From Talpa occidentalis (lineage: Eukaryota; Chordata; Mammalia; Eulipotyphla; Talpidae), in assembly GCF_014898055.3 (NCBI RefSeq), contig NW_023605194.1:63303361-63367360 (forward strand): a DNA stretch of 64,000 nt, given 5' to 3'. The notes beneath the pieces are model-generated. The model ran no database searches. It worked only from the letters and a program-made list of their open reading frames with translations, and was not told the origin of the DNA. Shown here piece after piece: positions 1-12,022 of this stretch. Positions within the stretch are counted from its first letter, which is position 1. Each line of letters starts with the position of its first letter. A program made the translations under genes and the position numbers.

Positions 1-423
1 GAGTGATAGGCCAGAGGGCCACTGAATGGGAGGGGCCCGCAGCCCTATTGACTAGGGGTCCAACGGACCTTTTAATAGGGTCACTGCAGAAGCACAGATG
101 GCAGAACTGCAGAATGCAGAGCAGGACATCCTTTAAGCCTGCCAGAATAATACTTTGGTAGATGCTGGGGGCTTGACCAAGGGTGGTTGCCATGGAAGGG
201 GAGTGTGAAGCTATGTTTGCACAATCACACCCAAAGGCTTTGATGCATTGAGAGTGGGGCTTGAGAGAAACAGAGCAGTCAAGGTCAACTCCATAATTTT
301 TGACTATAAGAACCAGAAAGGTAGAGCAATCTTTAATAAGTGAGCAGCTCTAGGAGGAACAGGTTTTGGGGAAATTATCAGAAATATGAACATGAGAATG
401 TAAAATTTGAAATGTCTCTTAGA
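1..423. other. unique non-coding stretch
   Basis: No repeat family, exon or RNA gene is recognisable here. Short open frames are all under 60 codons and lack any familiar domain. Confidence 0.4.
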
Positions 424-647
424 TTTTTTTTTAAAGATTGATTTATTTATTCAAGAACTGGGGTACAGACCAGAGGTGCGGGAGGGTGAGAGAATTCATC
501 AGTGACAGAGCAGGGAGCAGAACAGGCAGACAGACCAAAGACACTGCCATGAGGGTTTTTCCCTGGCCGTCTGGGAACGAACCCATGCTGCAGAGGCTGC
601 AGACAGCTTCACGCACAATGCTCAACCCTCTGCGCCACTGGAAAGGA
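424..647 (-). mobile_element. tRNA-derived SINE, antisense copy
   Basis: A T-run and ATTTATTTATT stretch on the left and the complement of the tRNA-like head on the right (ending in gcgccactgg) mark a reversed SINE. It carries the older 'ctggggtacag' tail form. The region around 563-570 is diverged and partly deleted compared with other copies. The copy is eroded and no clear target-site duplication is visible. Confidence 0.85.
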
Positions 648-1472
648 CACTACCCCCCCCCCCAACTCGCCCCCGCCTCAGATTTTAAGTGAACAAGCAG
701 GCCATCCGCCAGAGGAGGCTGGATTTCTGGCTCCAGAGAGCAAGACCCAGGCTGGATGTGTGAGTTCGAAACCTGTCAACACCCACATAGTATTTGTAAT
801 GTCAAGAGAGGCAAGATCACAGTGTAGGTGGGCACAGGTAGAGAGAGGGAGCCCAGGCACGGAGCTCTGGGCACGGCAGTCATAAACGTTGGAGGGCTGC
901 GAGGGGACCACAAAGGGGGAAAAAAAAAAGGAAAAAGGCAAACTAGAATGGGTGCCCCAGGACGGGAGAAGGAGATGGTTCAAGAAGGACAGCTTGAGCC
1001 CATGTAAATGCCAGAGAGAGGTTGCGATAAGGGACTAAGGATTATTCCTTGGTCTTGGCATCATCTTGGAGGCAAGGGTGTGGGTGCCACTGAGATCTAA
1101 CTTGATTACTTTTGGTCAATGAGACTAACTGAAATGTGTTCAAGAGTGTTAGGATGGGAGTGGGTATAGATCATCTCCTGCTGGGCCTCAGTTGGGCAGA
1201 GGCTATATTCTACCTATGATTGATTACCATTGGGTGACCCATCTCCTATGGCTGCAGCTCTTAGCCAGTTCTAGCTAAGAGTTCTTAGCTCCTTTTACTG
1301 TTAGGACTTACTGCTACTACTGTGTAGCAGAACTAGAGATCATCTGATCCAGACTCCCTGATTCTGGGGGATTTCATCAAGAAGAAGAAAACAATAGAGT
1401 CCTTACTGTGATTAAAGGTATTGCAAGGAGAGAGAAACAACTGTAGGAAGATTTGGGATAAAAAAATGTCAA
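648..1472. other. unique non-coding stretch
   Basis: No gene or named repeat is seen. It includes a C-run flanking the SINE (about 652-662) and an A-rich tract at about 919-929. Open frames on the minus strand have no recognisable domain. Confidence 0.35.
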
Positions 1473-1620
1473 GAGGTGTGTTCCTTGTATCCCGAGAATT
1501 TCAAGGGCCTTTATCAATAAATGGGAGTTGTACTTTGTCGAAAGCTTTCTCAGCATCTATGGATATTATCATATAGTTTTTATATTTCTTTTTGTTGATG
1601 TGTTGGATTACATTGATTTC
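1473..1620 (-). mobile_element. L1 ORF2 fragment (reverse transcriptase region), antisense
   Basis: The stretch closely matches the part of the full-length L1 in this window at about 23,595-23,735, including the tract around 'cgaaagctttctcagcatct'. It is a short internal piece that encodes part of the reverse transcriptase just before the finger/palm core. No 3' end or poly(A) is attached, so it is a remnant or a deleted copy. Confidence 0.8.
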
Positions 1621-2635
1621 AAGAGAGTATTTTAAAGGGTAGAATTAGTAAAAATGTATTTGATAGATTAATGATCCAATCTAGGGGCACGATGATGCTG
1701 TAGGGGCGAGAAGGATCCACTGAAGCACTGTCTCCAAGATGACGGGCATTGTGTCGGGGGGCAGAAAACCACGGTATGGTATTGAGGCTGGCAGGCTCGG
1801 GGTGGCAGGGACCACCCAGTGGCACAGACGTCCCCCCTGAGGGTGGGACTTTCCAGACAGCAGCAATAGTGGTCAGAGTGTGGCAGGATGTGAAGCAGCT
1901 CCACCATCCACACCCACCTTCCAGGCCACTGCCCCCCAAAGCATAGGAAACCACAGCAGTATTTAAACAGCTCACGAAAGCTGCAACTTGGGCAGACTTG
2001 GGGGAGACTTCTCACTCTCAAATGGGGTGGTGTAAAGGCCAAGGCTAGAATCACCTGATGGCTCAGACCATCAGCTCCACCTCCCACGCTCCCCCTCCCT
2101 CCACCTTCCGCCTTCCCTTCCTCCATCTCTCCTTCCCTCTCTCCCCCTCCCATATCTGGCATTTGATGCTAGGGAGATGCAAACAGCTGGAACCTAGGAC
2201 ACTGGACATCTTCAGGCATCTCTATTTCTGGATGGCATCTTATGTGGCCTCCCTGGCATGGGGGAGCCAGATCCTGCCTGTCAGTCAGCTCAGGCTGTGA
2301 AGGTTCGTACTTCAAGGGCAGTTCAGCACAACTCTGTCTTGTTGGGCCCATCTCAGAAGTTAAGTCCTACTAGGGGAGGTAGGTACTGAGGCCCGCCCAG
2401 GTTCAAGGACGGTTGGCTTTGCCCTCACCTCTGAATGAGGGCAAGTTCATGGAACATTTGAAGAAGAACACCAGTGCTTATTTTTGGAAAATATTGCTGC
2501 AAGAGTTCCTAAATTAGTGTGCAGTCAAAACCACCTAAGAAATAGGTAGTCTTGAAAAATTCTTGAAAAATTCTTCCTATCTTTCTAGAATGCCTTTCTC
2601 TAACTCTACTCCTGCCTGTCTCGATTGTTGAGAGA
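1621..2635. other. unique stretch with pyrimidine-rich tract
   Basis: No family is recognised. A C/T-rich tract lies at about 2075-2155. Two overlapping minus-strand open frames (up to 164 codons, 1668-2162) are probably kept open by this biased composition, because they show no domain and no splice context. Confidence 0.35.
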
Positions 2636-2770
2636 CTGAACTATTCCCACTCCTTGAGGCAAATTGTGAGTTCTGTCACCTGTGAGCCATGGGGCCTTGA
2701 GCAAATCTAATCTTCCCAGTTTTTGTTTAGTTATATTAAATATGGGATAATGATATGCCTTTAAAAAATA
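2636..2770 (-). repeat. MIR-like SINE remnant, antisense
   Basis: The order 'tctgtcacctgtgagcc ... ccttgagcaaatc ... cttcccagttttt ... aatatgggataatgatatgcc' follows the reversed MIR core. MIR is an ancient pan-mammalian SINE, so high divergence is expected. The call is by eye. Confidence 0.55.
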
Positions 2771-2783
2771 TTCATTAAGCTGT

Positions 2784-3030
2784 GCCTCCCAGGTGGTGCA
2801 GCAGGTTGAGTGCCGCGCTGTGAAGCTGTCTGCAGCCTCTGCAGTGCGGGTTGAATTCTCTGGGGGCCAGGGAGAAACCCACATGGCGCAGCAGACCTTT
2901 CCTGTCTCACCTGCTGCTCCCCTCAGCAGTGTCTTTGGTCCATCTGCCTGTTCTGCTCTCCACTGTGTCCCCACCCCCCCACCTCTGACTTGTACCCCAG
3001 TTCTTGTATAAATAAATAAATCTTAAAAAG
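2784..3030 (+). mobile_element. tRNA-derived SINE
   Basis: The head (gcctcccaggtggtgcagcag) carries a degraded A box and the B-box region reads ggttgaattct, so the internal promoter is decayed. The body ends with cttgtataaataaataaatctt and a short A-run. It has the intermediate head form (tgaagctgtctgcagcctctgcag). No convincing target-site duplication is seen. Confidence 0.9.
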
Positions 3031-3135
3031 AATTGATTAATCTCCTACTTTGTGCCAGGCTCTGTTCTAGATGCTTGGACTCAGAGGTTAACCAGACCTC
3101 ATGGAGCACACATTCCAGGTGTCTGTGACCCCTCT
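3031..3135 (+). repeat. L2/MIR-type old repeat fragment
   Basis: 'tactttgtgccaggctctgttctagatgcttgg' followed by a degraded 'aacagacc..catggagc' is the common L2-type 3' motif. It abuts the SINE tail, which may have inserted into it. Confidence 0.5.
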
Positions 3136-6100
3136 GAACTGCTGAGAGAATTCAACGAAATAGTGCACGGAAAGCAGGCACTCGCTCAGACTCAGGACTG
3201 CTTGGGACTGCAGGTACTCACTCTTCATCGTCATCATCCTCACTGTCCTGTCTTCAACTCTCTCCCTCCTACAACAGGCAAAATAAGTTGTTTCCTGGGA
3301 CAGAGAACTTGCTCTTCAAATCAAGAGTTTGAATTTTGGGGGACAAAGAAAGAGAAGAAATGGCTGGGGAAAAAATAAGAGCTTTTCAAGCCCATCATCA
3401 CCACCACTATAATCACATAAGAACAGTTAAGTCAACCATGAAATTAACAAGGAGCAGAAATCTGGGTTCCTTCCGCTCAGATCTCTGTGGCTGGGCTTCA
3501 GGTTTACGGAGATAAACGTCTCCCATGATCACTCCGTGCCACCAAGGAGGGCGTCCCTCCATGGAGATAATATTCTCATTAATGCTAGACAAATAGAATG
3601 CAGGCTTAGGTGGCAGTCCCAGACCTGACAGCCTTCCTGTGTGAATCTCCCTCCTGTGGAGAGGCTGGGGCTGGGAGCAGGAGCCGAGGTTTTCTCCCTG
3701 GGCCTCTGCCCTTCCTCCAGCCCACCCACCCACCCGGACCAGGTGCCTGTGCTCTGCTTCCCATCCCTCATGTCCCAGGCCTGAAGCCTCCCACCTGTGC
3801 TAGTGCACCCTGGGGGGATGGCCTTGGCTTCTATATGTACAGTGAAAATAAGCTACGGGTACCCCCTTCCAAATACGGCACTCACATAATTTCATTATTA
3901 CTGAAAGAACAGGAAGACAGGCGATGATACTATTTTTATATAGAAATACAGCCAAGAATGCAACATTACTTGGTCTCACTAGGTCTTCAATCTATAACCT
4001 CAGCTCCTCCACAGGTGTTGATGAGCTCGCTCTTCCTGCCTGACCCTACTAGTTAAAACTGCTGCTCCCAGCCTGACATCTGCTGTCTCTTCGCCTGTCA
4101 CTGCCTTCCCCTTCTTCATCCCTCTCAGCAGCACTTTAGCCCCTGTCCTTGTTCCCCTGCTATTCCCCTCCCTGCTTCAGAAACATAGAGTGTTATTCTT
4201 CTAGTTCGTTAGACGCCTTATTCCCAAAGGGGAGACGGTTAGAAGCTAATATGGACGCTGACCTGCTGTGTGCTTATGCCAGTCAATGTGGGCTAAGAGG
4301 TGTTGCTGTAACAAATGGTTCCTTATGTCAGTGGCAGATGACCACAGGGATTACTTCTCACCCTTGCATAGAAAGTCCTTTGCTAGCTGGCCTTAGTTCT
4401 GCTCAGTTAGCCCCTATGTGGCACCTGCCAGTTTCCTGGACGAGGGAAAAGAGTAATAGAACAACCAATGGCTCCTTGTGACTCACTTAGAAGATCAACA
4501 TGTCACTTCCATTCAGCTTTCTTTGGTCAGAACAAGTCACATCGCCAAGCCAATGTCAATGGGTGGGAAGGTGATCTGAATGGGGGATTCTAGAAGGATG
4601 TCCATGAGAAGATAGAAGTGATTTCAGTTTACAGATATAAACAGAGGCTCTGAAACCCAGTAAGCAGTGATTCAGGGCATGTCTGGACTTCTCTGTATTG
4701 AGCCCCGGGGTGCTGCATTTCAGCACTGGTTTGGAGCCAGAACTACCTGGGGAATTCCAAAGGGAATCCCAGCTCTAACCAAGGTGGGCAGAGGGACATG
4801 TCATATTCAGGGAGACGGTGCACAGGCAGGCAGCATTTTCCAGCCCAGCTGCAGTGCTTGGGAAGGGCGGGGCTGCCCTTGCACGGTGGGCAGGATGACC
4901 CACCCTGTTCCGGGTGACTCAAAGGAAGGAAAAGGAGGCTCAAAAGGGGGGTGGGTGTCTGCTAAAGGGAAAGGGGTGTCCCACAGGAGAGGAAAGGGCT
5001 ACCTCATAGGGGAGCAATGGAACCCACATGTGGACAAGCCTCGCCCCTTCAGCTCCGCAGAAGCCCACCTGCCTTTACCCATCTGAGGCTTTCCCGGCAT
5101 CAGGGAGGACTTGCCTGTCCTGGCTGACAAGAACTCTGCTTCCCTAGTCACAGCTTCTCCCTCGTGCTCCTGGGCTCTCGGAAGGTGCGTGTAGCTGCCC
5201 ACAGGCAGGGGACAGGACCGGGTGACCCCAGTGGTCCAGGCGGCCGCTTCCCAGTTCAATGAAGCGCAGCAACACGGTGTGGCTCATCCATTGAGTCCAG
5301 GCTCGCCTGGCAGGGTGAGGCCTGGAGTCCTCCGAGCAGGCACTGCCACCAGCTCCTTGAGACCACTGGGAAAGAAAGGAGACTTGGTCTCACAGTTCTC
5401 TTTTTGGCCGTCATCCAGCCTCAGAGCTCCCGAGTTGGGTGGCCTGGGAGGTATTGGAGTCCAACGTGCCCCCTCTATGGGCTGGGGGGCTCTTTGACCC
5501 GGGAAGAGGTTTTCTGGCCTCTACAGAACGTTCTACAGACTAATGACTTCACTGGCCATTTGGAACTGAGAAGTAGTTATTTCATCAATTTTGAAATGTA
5601 CATTTTTACACTTCAATATTACAGAATCAGACACATCTTTTCATCAGCCGTCTTAACTGCCTCTTGGTCAGCTGGCAGCCCTGAGGTTAATATTCCTTCC
5701 GGCACAGGCCACTGGGGTAGCTTGACCAGTTCACTTCAGCTCTCCCTGGATGTTTCTCTCAACAAACCATTGAAGAACCACTTGTGGACCAGAATCCTGG
5801 ATGGTGCACATCCTGCCCCTTCTGGTAAGACCAAGAAAGTGGCAGCAAACCTTGCAGAATGGGCATCTGTGTCACAGAATTATATCCAGAAAGATAATGG
5901 GGTGTTGTTGTCAGAAATGCCACACTATCTGCTGCCGGCGCAGAGGATGTAGGGTGTGGAAACACCCAGATGTCCATGTCCCAGAGTCAGAAAGTTGGAG
6001 ATGTCCGTCTCTTTGTCTCTCCACACACATAGATATCCTCTGCCCCAGGGAAGGTACCTCCCATGACAGGGTAGGTGGGACAGAAACTCGAGTTCTCTCT

Positions 6101-6446
6101 GCTGCTCCTCCTTTCCTCTTAACACCCAGGGGCTGGGGAAGCAGCCCAGGAATCCATGCACAGCACCACCGAATCCAGCCAGTGCTTTCACATCAATGCC
6201 TCTTCTTTGCCTCAAACCAAATCAAATTCTTTATATTTACATTTGATTATATTCTGACTGCACAAATAATACATGCCCATGTTCTGTTATTCAGGATAGT
6301 GGAACCGCACAGATGCAGGAGAAGTCTTCCTGCGTGGCACCTGCTCCCTGCCCCGGAGCCCAAAGCCCTCTCCAGAGATGCCATGGAGACTGGTGTGTCT
6401 ATCCCTCCCAACAGCTTTTTGCTTAATTTGCTTTTCATACTGGGAT
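3136..6446. other. unique stretch, no gene supported
   Basis: The DNA is of mixed composition. A (CCCA)n-like run lies at about 3720-3735 and a MIR-like motif near 4630-4665. Several open frames of 100-218 codons (for example 5404-5952 and 5801-6457 on the plus strand) overlap in different frames, carry no recognisable domain and have no clear splice borders. I treat them as chance frames. Confidence 0.4.
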
Positions 6447-7990
6447 CTAGTCTGTGAGTTCATGTAAATGGGATCCTATGATTTCATGCTTTTCCACTAT
6501 GTTTTCTCCACTTCATATAATCGTGAGAGAACTTTCCACAGTGACGCATGTAGCATCACCTGGTTTCTAAATGAGGAAGAGTCATCATTTGTTTGCCCTT
6601 TTCCATGTTGATAGACATTTGGGTTCTTTTATTTTATACATTTGTAGTGCTATTATAAACAATGTTAAACAAACATCCATGCAAGCCTGTTTAGACATAT
6701 GTGCAGGAAGTGGAATTTTTTTCGGTTTAAGTGGAAACACACTTTAATTTTAGCTGATAGGCCAAATGTCTTAAAAAATTCTGTACCTATTTACCATCCC
6801 AAATAGTGGCAGTATTTACGGCATCTGCTGAACTGATGAGCAAAAAATGTGTCTTATATCTCAAGGTTGTACATTTTCATGTCTTCTGGCTTTTTGTATT
6901 TCCTCTTTGACCCACTTATCCAATCATTGGACTTTCCTTATTGACTCATCAGGACTGTTTTGCCCATTTTTGATGCAGATGGGTGGTTTCCATGTTGTAA
7001 TAATGTCTTTGATATTTGCATTTAGTGTCTTTTATTCTGGAGAATGTTTTGTTTTTAATTTGATGTGGTCAAATTTATTAATCATTTACTGATTTGGTAT
7101 TTCTGAATTAAGAATGACTTTCCTACCTCAATATACATTTTTCCCCTATATTTTATTCATAAATATATTTTAAAATATTTTCTTCAATTGAGTTATAATT
7201 TTGTTGGGATAAATCATATAGATTTGTTCTAGTTATATTCATGTTATATATATAGTTATCTACTTTTATTATAAATGTGTCATTAGTTAATTCTATACCA
7301 TTTTTTGAAATACTCCATATATCTTTACATTCTTTTGGTTTGTATAGTGAATTCCTAAATGCATGGGCTGGTTTCAGAACATTACCTTCTTTCAAAGTGA
7401 ATATCTACACTGTATGTTTATTTTTATATATTGCTATATATCATGGAAATTTCCTACCTCATTTTTTTCATAATTGTTTTGACTATTCCAGCACATTCTC
7501 TCAAATGCAAGAATCTGCTTGTCAATTTCATAGGGAAAATCCTGTGTAACTAATGTCAAATTTAAATTCAGCACTGATTTGGGGGAACACTGACATTTGT
7601 GCTATATTTAATCTTCCCATCAAGGAACATTGTGTATCTCTCTATTCTTGCAAATTTTAATTAAAAATGCATATATATACACTATACTTTATCATTTTCC
7701 TCATGTAGATACTGCACATTTTGTTTGATTTAACCTAGTATGGTGTAGAAGTGCTATTTTGAATGACATTTTTCTTTACACGTTATAACTCATCATTGCT
7801 GATAGATACATAGGAGGCACTGGGTGGGCATAGACAGACAAGTCTCTCCACCTAATGGCATTTGTTCTAATTACTCCTATAATTTGTTAGTTCAATTTTC
7901 TTGGTAGTTCAATTTTTCATGGAAATAAAAAGATTGCCTTTTAAGATAAACTTGATGTTATTTCCTCCCTTGCAGTTATATTCTACTGAT
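6447..7990 (-). mobile_element. old L1 3' half, antisense
   Basis: The plus strand reads like reversed L1 ORF2 C-terminal and 3' UTR sequence, for example 'gatagacatttgggttctttt', 'gctattataaacaatg' and 'tgatgtggtcaaatttattaatc'. Divergence and frameshifts are heavy. Start and end are approximate. Confidence 0.65.
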
Positions 7991-7999
7991 AATTCATAT

Positions 8000-9860
8000 T
8001 TTCACTTATCTTGGTAATTCATATTTTTCTGTATATTTCTTTATGATGCCAATGATTTCAAACCTTTTGGCTACTGTGAATAATGATGCTATGAACATGG
8101 GGACACAAATACCTGTTCCAGTCTCTGCTTTCAATTCCTTTGGGCATATGCCTAAAAGCAAAGTGATGAGCTGCGCAATAATCTTGTATTTAGCTTTTTT
8201 GAGGGACATCCAAATTGTTTTCCATAGCATTTGCACCATTTTAATATTCCTACAACAATCTATGAAGGTTCCAATATCTGTGCTTTTGGTATTTAATCCA
8301 AGAAATCATTGCCAGATTCAGTGTCATGAAGATTAATTTCATCTATGTTTTCTTCAGAGGTTTAGAGTTTAAGTTCTCATTTTTAGGTTTTTGACCCACC
8401 TTTAGTTAATTTTGTGGTGTTAGGTAAGTGTCCAACTTCATTCTCTTGCTTGTTGATATTCAGTTTTTCCTGAATCATTTGTTGAAAAGACTATCCTTTT
8501 CCCATTGAATTTTGGTGCTCTGTCAAAAATTGTTTGGCCATATATGCAAGGGTTTATTTCTGGGCTTTTTATTCTGTTCCATTCACCTATATATCTGTCT
8601 TTATGCTAATACCATATCATTTTGATGATGATAGATTTATAGTAAGTTTTGAAATCAGAGACTGTGACATATCCAGGTTTGCTTTGCTTTTTCAAGATTG
8701 CTTTAATTATTTAGGGTCCCTTGATATGTCACATAAATTTTAGGAGAGTTTTAAAAATTTTCTGTAAAGAACACCATTGGGGCCTCCCTAGTGGCGCAAG
8801 GGGTTAAGACACAACCTATGAAGCAATCCGCAGCCACTGCAGCATGAGTTCAATCCCCAGCCAGGGAGAAACCCGCATGGCACAGCAGACCCCTCCTGAC
8901 TCTCCCACTGCTCCCCTCAGCAGTGTATTTCGGTCAACCTGTCTATTCTGTCCCACACTCTGTTTCTGATGGATCCTCCCACCCCCCACGCCTCTAGCCT
9001 GTACCCCAGTTCTTGTATGCCTAAATAAATAAAAAAAAATCATTGTCTGATTAAAAAAAAAACACCATTGGGATTCTGATAGGGAGTACATTGATTCTGT
9101 AGATCATTTTGGATAGTATTGTTGTCATTGCACTATTAAGTTTTCCAGTCAATGAACATGGGGTGTTTTTTATTTATTTGTCTTCTTTAATTTCTTTAGC
9201 AACATTTTGCAGTTTTCAGTGCGTAAATCTTTAAACTCTTTGGTTAAGCTTATTCTTAAGTGTTTTACTCTCTTTGATGTTATCACATGGATTTTTTTTA
9301 GAAAAAAATTTTCTTTTGGATTATTCATTGCAAGTACATAGAAATAGAAGTGATTTTCATGTAGTGCTTTTATATTCTATAACTTTGCTAAGTCACTTGT
9401 TTACTCCAACATTTTTGTGTGTGCCTTTCTTGGGTTTCCTACATATAAAGTCTATGAATGGAAGTAATTTTTCTTTTCCCTTTCCAATTTGAATACCTAT
9501 TTTTCTCATGCCAATTCCTCTGGTTAAATAGCAGTGGTTAAGAGTAGAAATGCTTGCTTTGTTCCTGATTTTACAGGAAAAGCTTTTACCATTGATCTTT
9601 CATCATTGAATTTGATGTTAACTATGGGCTTTCATATGTAACCTTTATTCTGCTGAAATAATTTCCCTGTTCCTAGTTTACTAGGTGCTTTTATCATGAA
9701 AAGGTGTTGAATTTTGTCAAATGTATACATGCTACTTTCTTTTAATTGCATTTCATGTCAATAGAATATGACTGGATATTTTTTACTTCATTCAGTCTGA
9801 GATGTTTATTGCTTTCACAATGCCTACCCCAAGCATGTATTATGAGTCAGGTTGTTCTCA
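8000..9860 (-). mobile_element. second old L1 ORF2 segment, antisense, split by a SINE
   Basis: A repeated hit to the reversed L1 3' ORF2 region begins near 8000 ('ttttggctactgtgaataatgatgctatgaacatgg'). This duplicates what the previous element contains, so it is a separate L1. A 77-codon minus frame at 8006-8239 still shows the L1 ORF2 C-terminal pattern (PMFIASLFTVAKR). The SINE at 8782-9060 interrupts it and the L1 resumes afterwards. Confidence 0.7.
8770..9072 (+). mobile_element. tRNA-derived SINE with target-site duplication
   Basis: The SINE body is 8782-9060. It belongs to the older head lineage (ggggttaagacacaacctatgaagcaatccgcagccactgcagc) with a decayed B box. A 12-bp direct repeat, aacaccattggg, lies at 8770-8781 and 9061-9072. 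It inserted into antisense L1 sequence, which reads through when the SINE and one repeat are removed. Confidence 0.93.
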
Positions 9861-10634
9861 ACTTGATTCCTACCAGTTCATTTTGTTTACAGTTCTGATG
9901 CTGTTTCATTAGGTTTCTATTTCCTTGCCTTTTGTTATATTGATTAAGTTTACTCTATTTTATTCTCTGATGAATATTTTAAGCCATGAGAGAATAGGAT
10001 AACAGTTAAATTTTAATCTCATGGTACAATCCTTAAATTTTTAATGAATTGCTACACTTTTTTCCTATTGATGCCTAGAACTTATTTTTATTCTAGGTTC
10101 TAGAGAACTTATCTCCACTCTAGTCCCAAACAAAACAAAATTCTCAGCATGACATTCTCTATCTCTGTCCCTTTTGTCATTTCCCATGAAGTTATAAGCT
10201 AGTGTTTTTTCTAATTGTTGTTATGTATATAGTATAATCTGCACTTATTTAATCATTATTTGCTTTCTGTTCACCATAACTTCTTGTATTCTTTTTCTTC
10301 TTCCTGTTTTGCATTCAGCTACAATATACCTTTTCATAAAGTCCATATTTTATGGGTACTTAAAATTATAAATGTGTGCATGTCAGAAAACTTAAAAATT
10401 CATTAAATAACTATTTCTAGTTAAACAGAAAACTATATTTAAAATTATTTTCATTCAGGAATTTGAGAGTACTGTTCCAGAAAGTTTGCATACATCTTTT
10501 ACAAGAAGAATTTTAAGAACATTTCTTTCTTGTTCTTTTGGATGAAGTCTCTTTTTATTTTAAATATCTGAAAATTTTCACATCTCTTTTTATTCTTGGA
10601 AGTATGAAATTTCACTGGGATGTCACTGCACATA

Positions 10635-10640
<6 letters not shown>
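9861..10640. other. AT-rich stretch, probably decayed L1
   Basis: Composition and phrases such as 'tgatgctgtttcattaggtttc' resemble reversed L1, but I cannot align it by eye with confidence. No gene is seen. Confidence 0.35.

Positions 10641-10675
<35 letters not shown>
10641..10675. repeat. (TG)n microsatellite
   Basis: About 17 uninterrupted TG units directly precede the 3' end of an antisense L1. The run length suggests length polymorphism between individuals. Confidence 0.95.
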
Positions 10676-10677
<2 letters not shown>

Positions 10678-11236
10678 GGGGTTGTAAGGGTTTTATTGCA
10701 TTATAATTTATATATCATAAAATTCACTTATTTTGTGTGTACAAATCAATGACTTTTAGCAAAATTTCAGAGTTGTGTAACCATTGCCACAATTTACTTC
10801 TGAACATTTCCATCACCTTAAAAAGATCCTTTATGTCCTGCTGCAATACATCTCTATTACTACTCCAAGCCCTAGGCAAACACTAATTTACTTTCTGTCT
10901 ATCAATTTGCCTTTTCCGGACATTTCATAAAAATTTCATAAAAATTGAGTCATATCATCTGTAATCTACTGGTTCTGGCTTCTCTCATTTAACAAAATAC
11001 TTTAAAGATTCATCTATGTTGTAAGATCTATCAGTACGTCATTACTTTTTTGTTGCCAAATAATATTCCTTTTATGTATTTTGTTTTTCAATTCACCAGC
11101 TGATGGACAATTGGGTTATTTCCACTATTTTGGCTATTGTGACTAATGTCACTGTGTAAACATTTACACACACATTTTTTTGTGGAAATAAGTTTTCATT
11201 ACTCTTGATAGATACCCATGAGTGGAAATGGTAATT

Positions 11237-11530
11237 TATGTTTACTTTGATTATTTATTTATTTTTTATTTTAAAAGATTTATTTATTTATTTATGCATG
11301 TACTGGGTACAGTCAGAAGCACGGGAGTGTGAGAGAATTCACCAGAGCCAGAGCAGGGAACAGAACAGGCAGACTGATGAAATACACTGCTGAGGGGAGC
11401 AGCAGGCGCAGCAGGAGAGGTCTGCGTGCCATGTGGGACCCTTGCCAACCAGCACTGCAGAGCCCGCGGGCAGCTTTGCAGCCCAGCGCTCAACTGCATA
11501 TGCCACCAGGGGAGGCCCTATGTTTACTTT
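11237..11530 (-). mobile_element. tRNA-derived SINE, younger subfamily, antisense
   Basis: The SINE is 11,249-11,518, flanked by the 12-bp repeat tatgtttacttt at 11,237-11,248 and 11,519-11,530. It has the 'tgggtacagtcagaagc' form of the younger subfamily. It inserted in the antisense L1, whose sequence continues on both sides. Confidence 0.93.
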
Positions 11531-12022
11531 TAAAAGAAACTTCCAAAATGTTTTCCAAAGTTGGTGTATTATTCACATTTCACCAACAATGTAGGGGCAT
11601 TCCAATTTTCCCACATCATCACCAACAGTTGGTGTGGTTAGTCTTTTTGACTGTAACTACTCTGATGGTCGAGAAATATCTCATTGTAGTTAACTTTGCA
11701 TATCCCTAGAAACCAATGATGACGAACATATTTTCATTTGTTTATTAATTCTTCCCACATATTCTTTGGTGAAGTATCTCATCAAATCTTTTGCCCATTT
11801 AAAAATTAGATTGCTTGGCTATTTTTATTACATGATAAGCATAATAACAAAAATAGTTAATGAAACAATACCTAGCAAAGTAAATACTGACTAAGTGATC
11901 TTTATATATCCTGGATACAAGTCTTTTATCAGATATGTGAGTTTCAAACATGTTCTCCCAGTTTGTGGCTTGTTTTTTAATTTTCTTAATTTTCTTAATC
12001 ACGTCCTTTGAAGTATAGAAGT

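Noticed and set aside
5801..6457. 218-codon plus-strand frame
   Set aside because: It overlaps another long frame (5404-5952), has no domain and runs into L1 sequence at its end.
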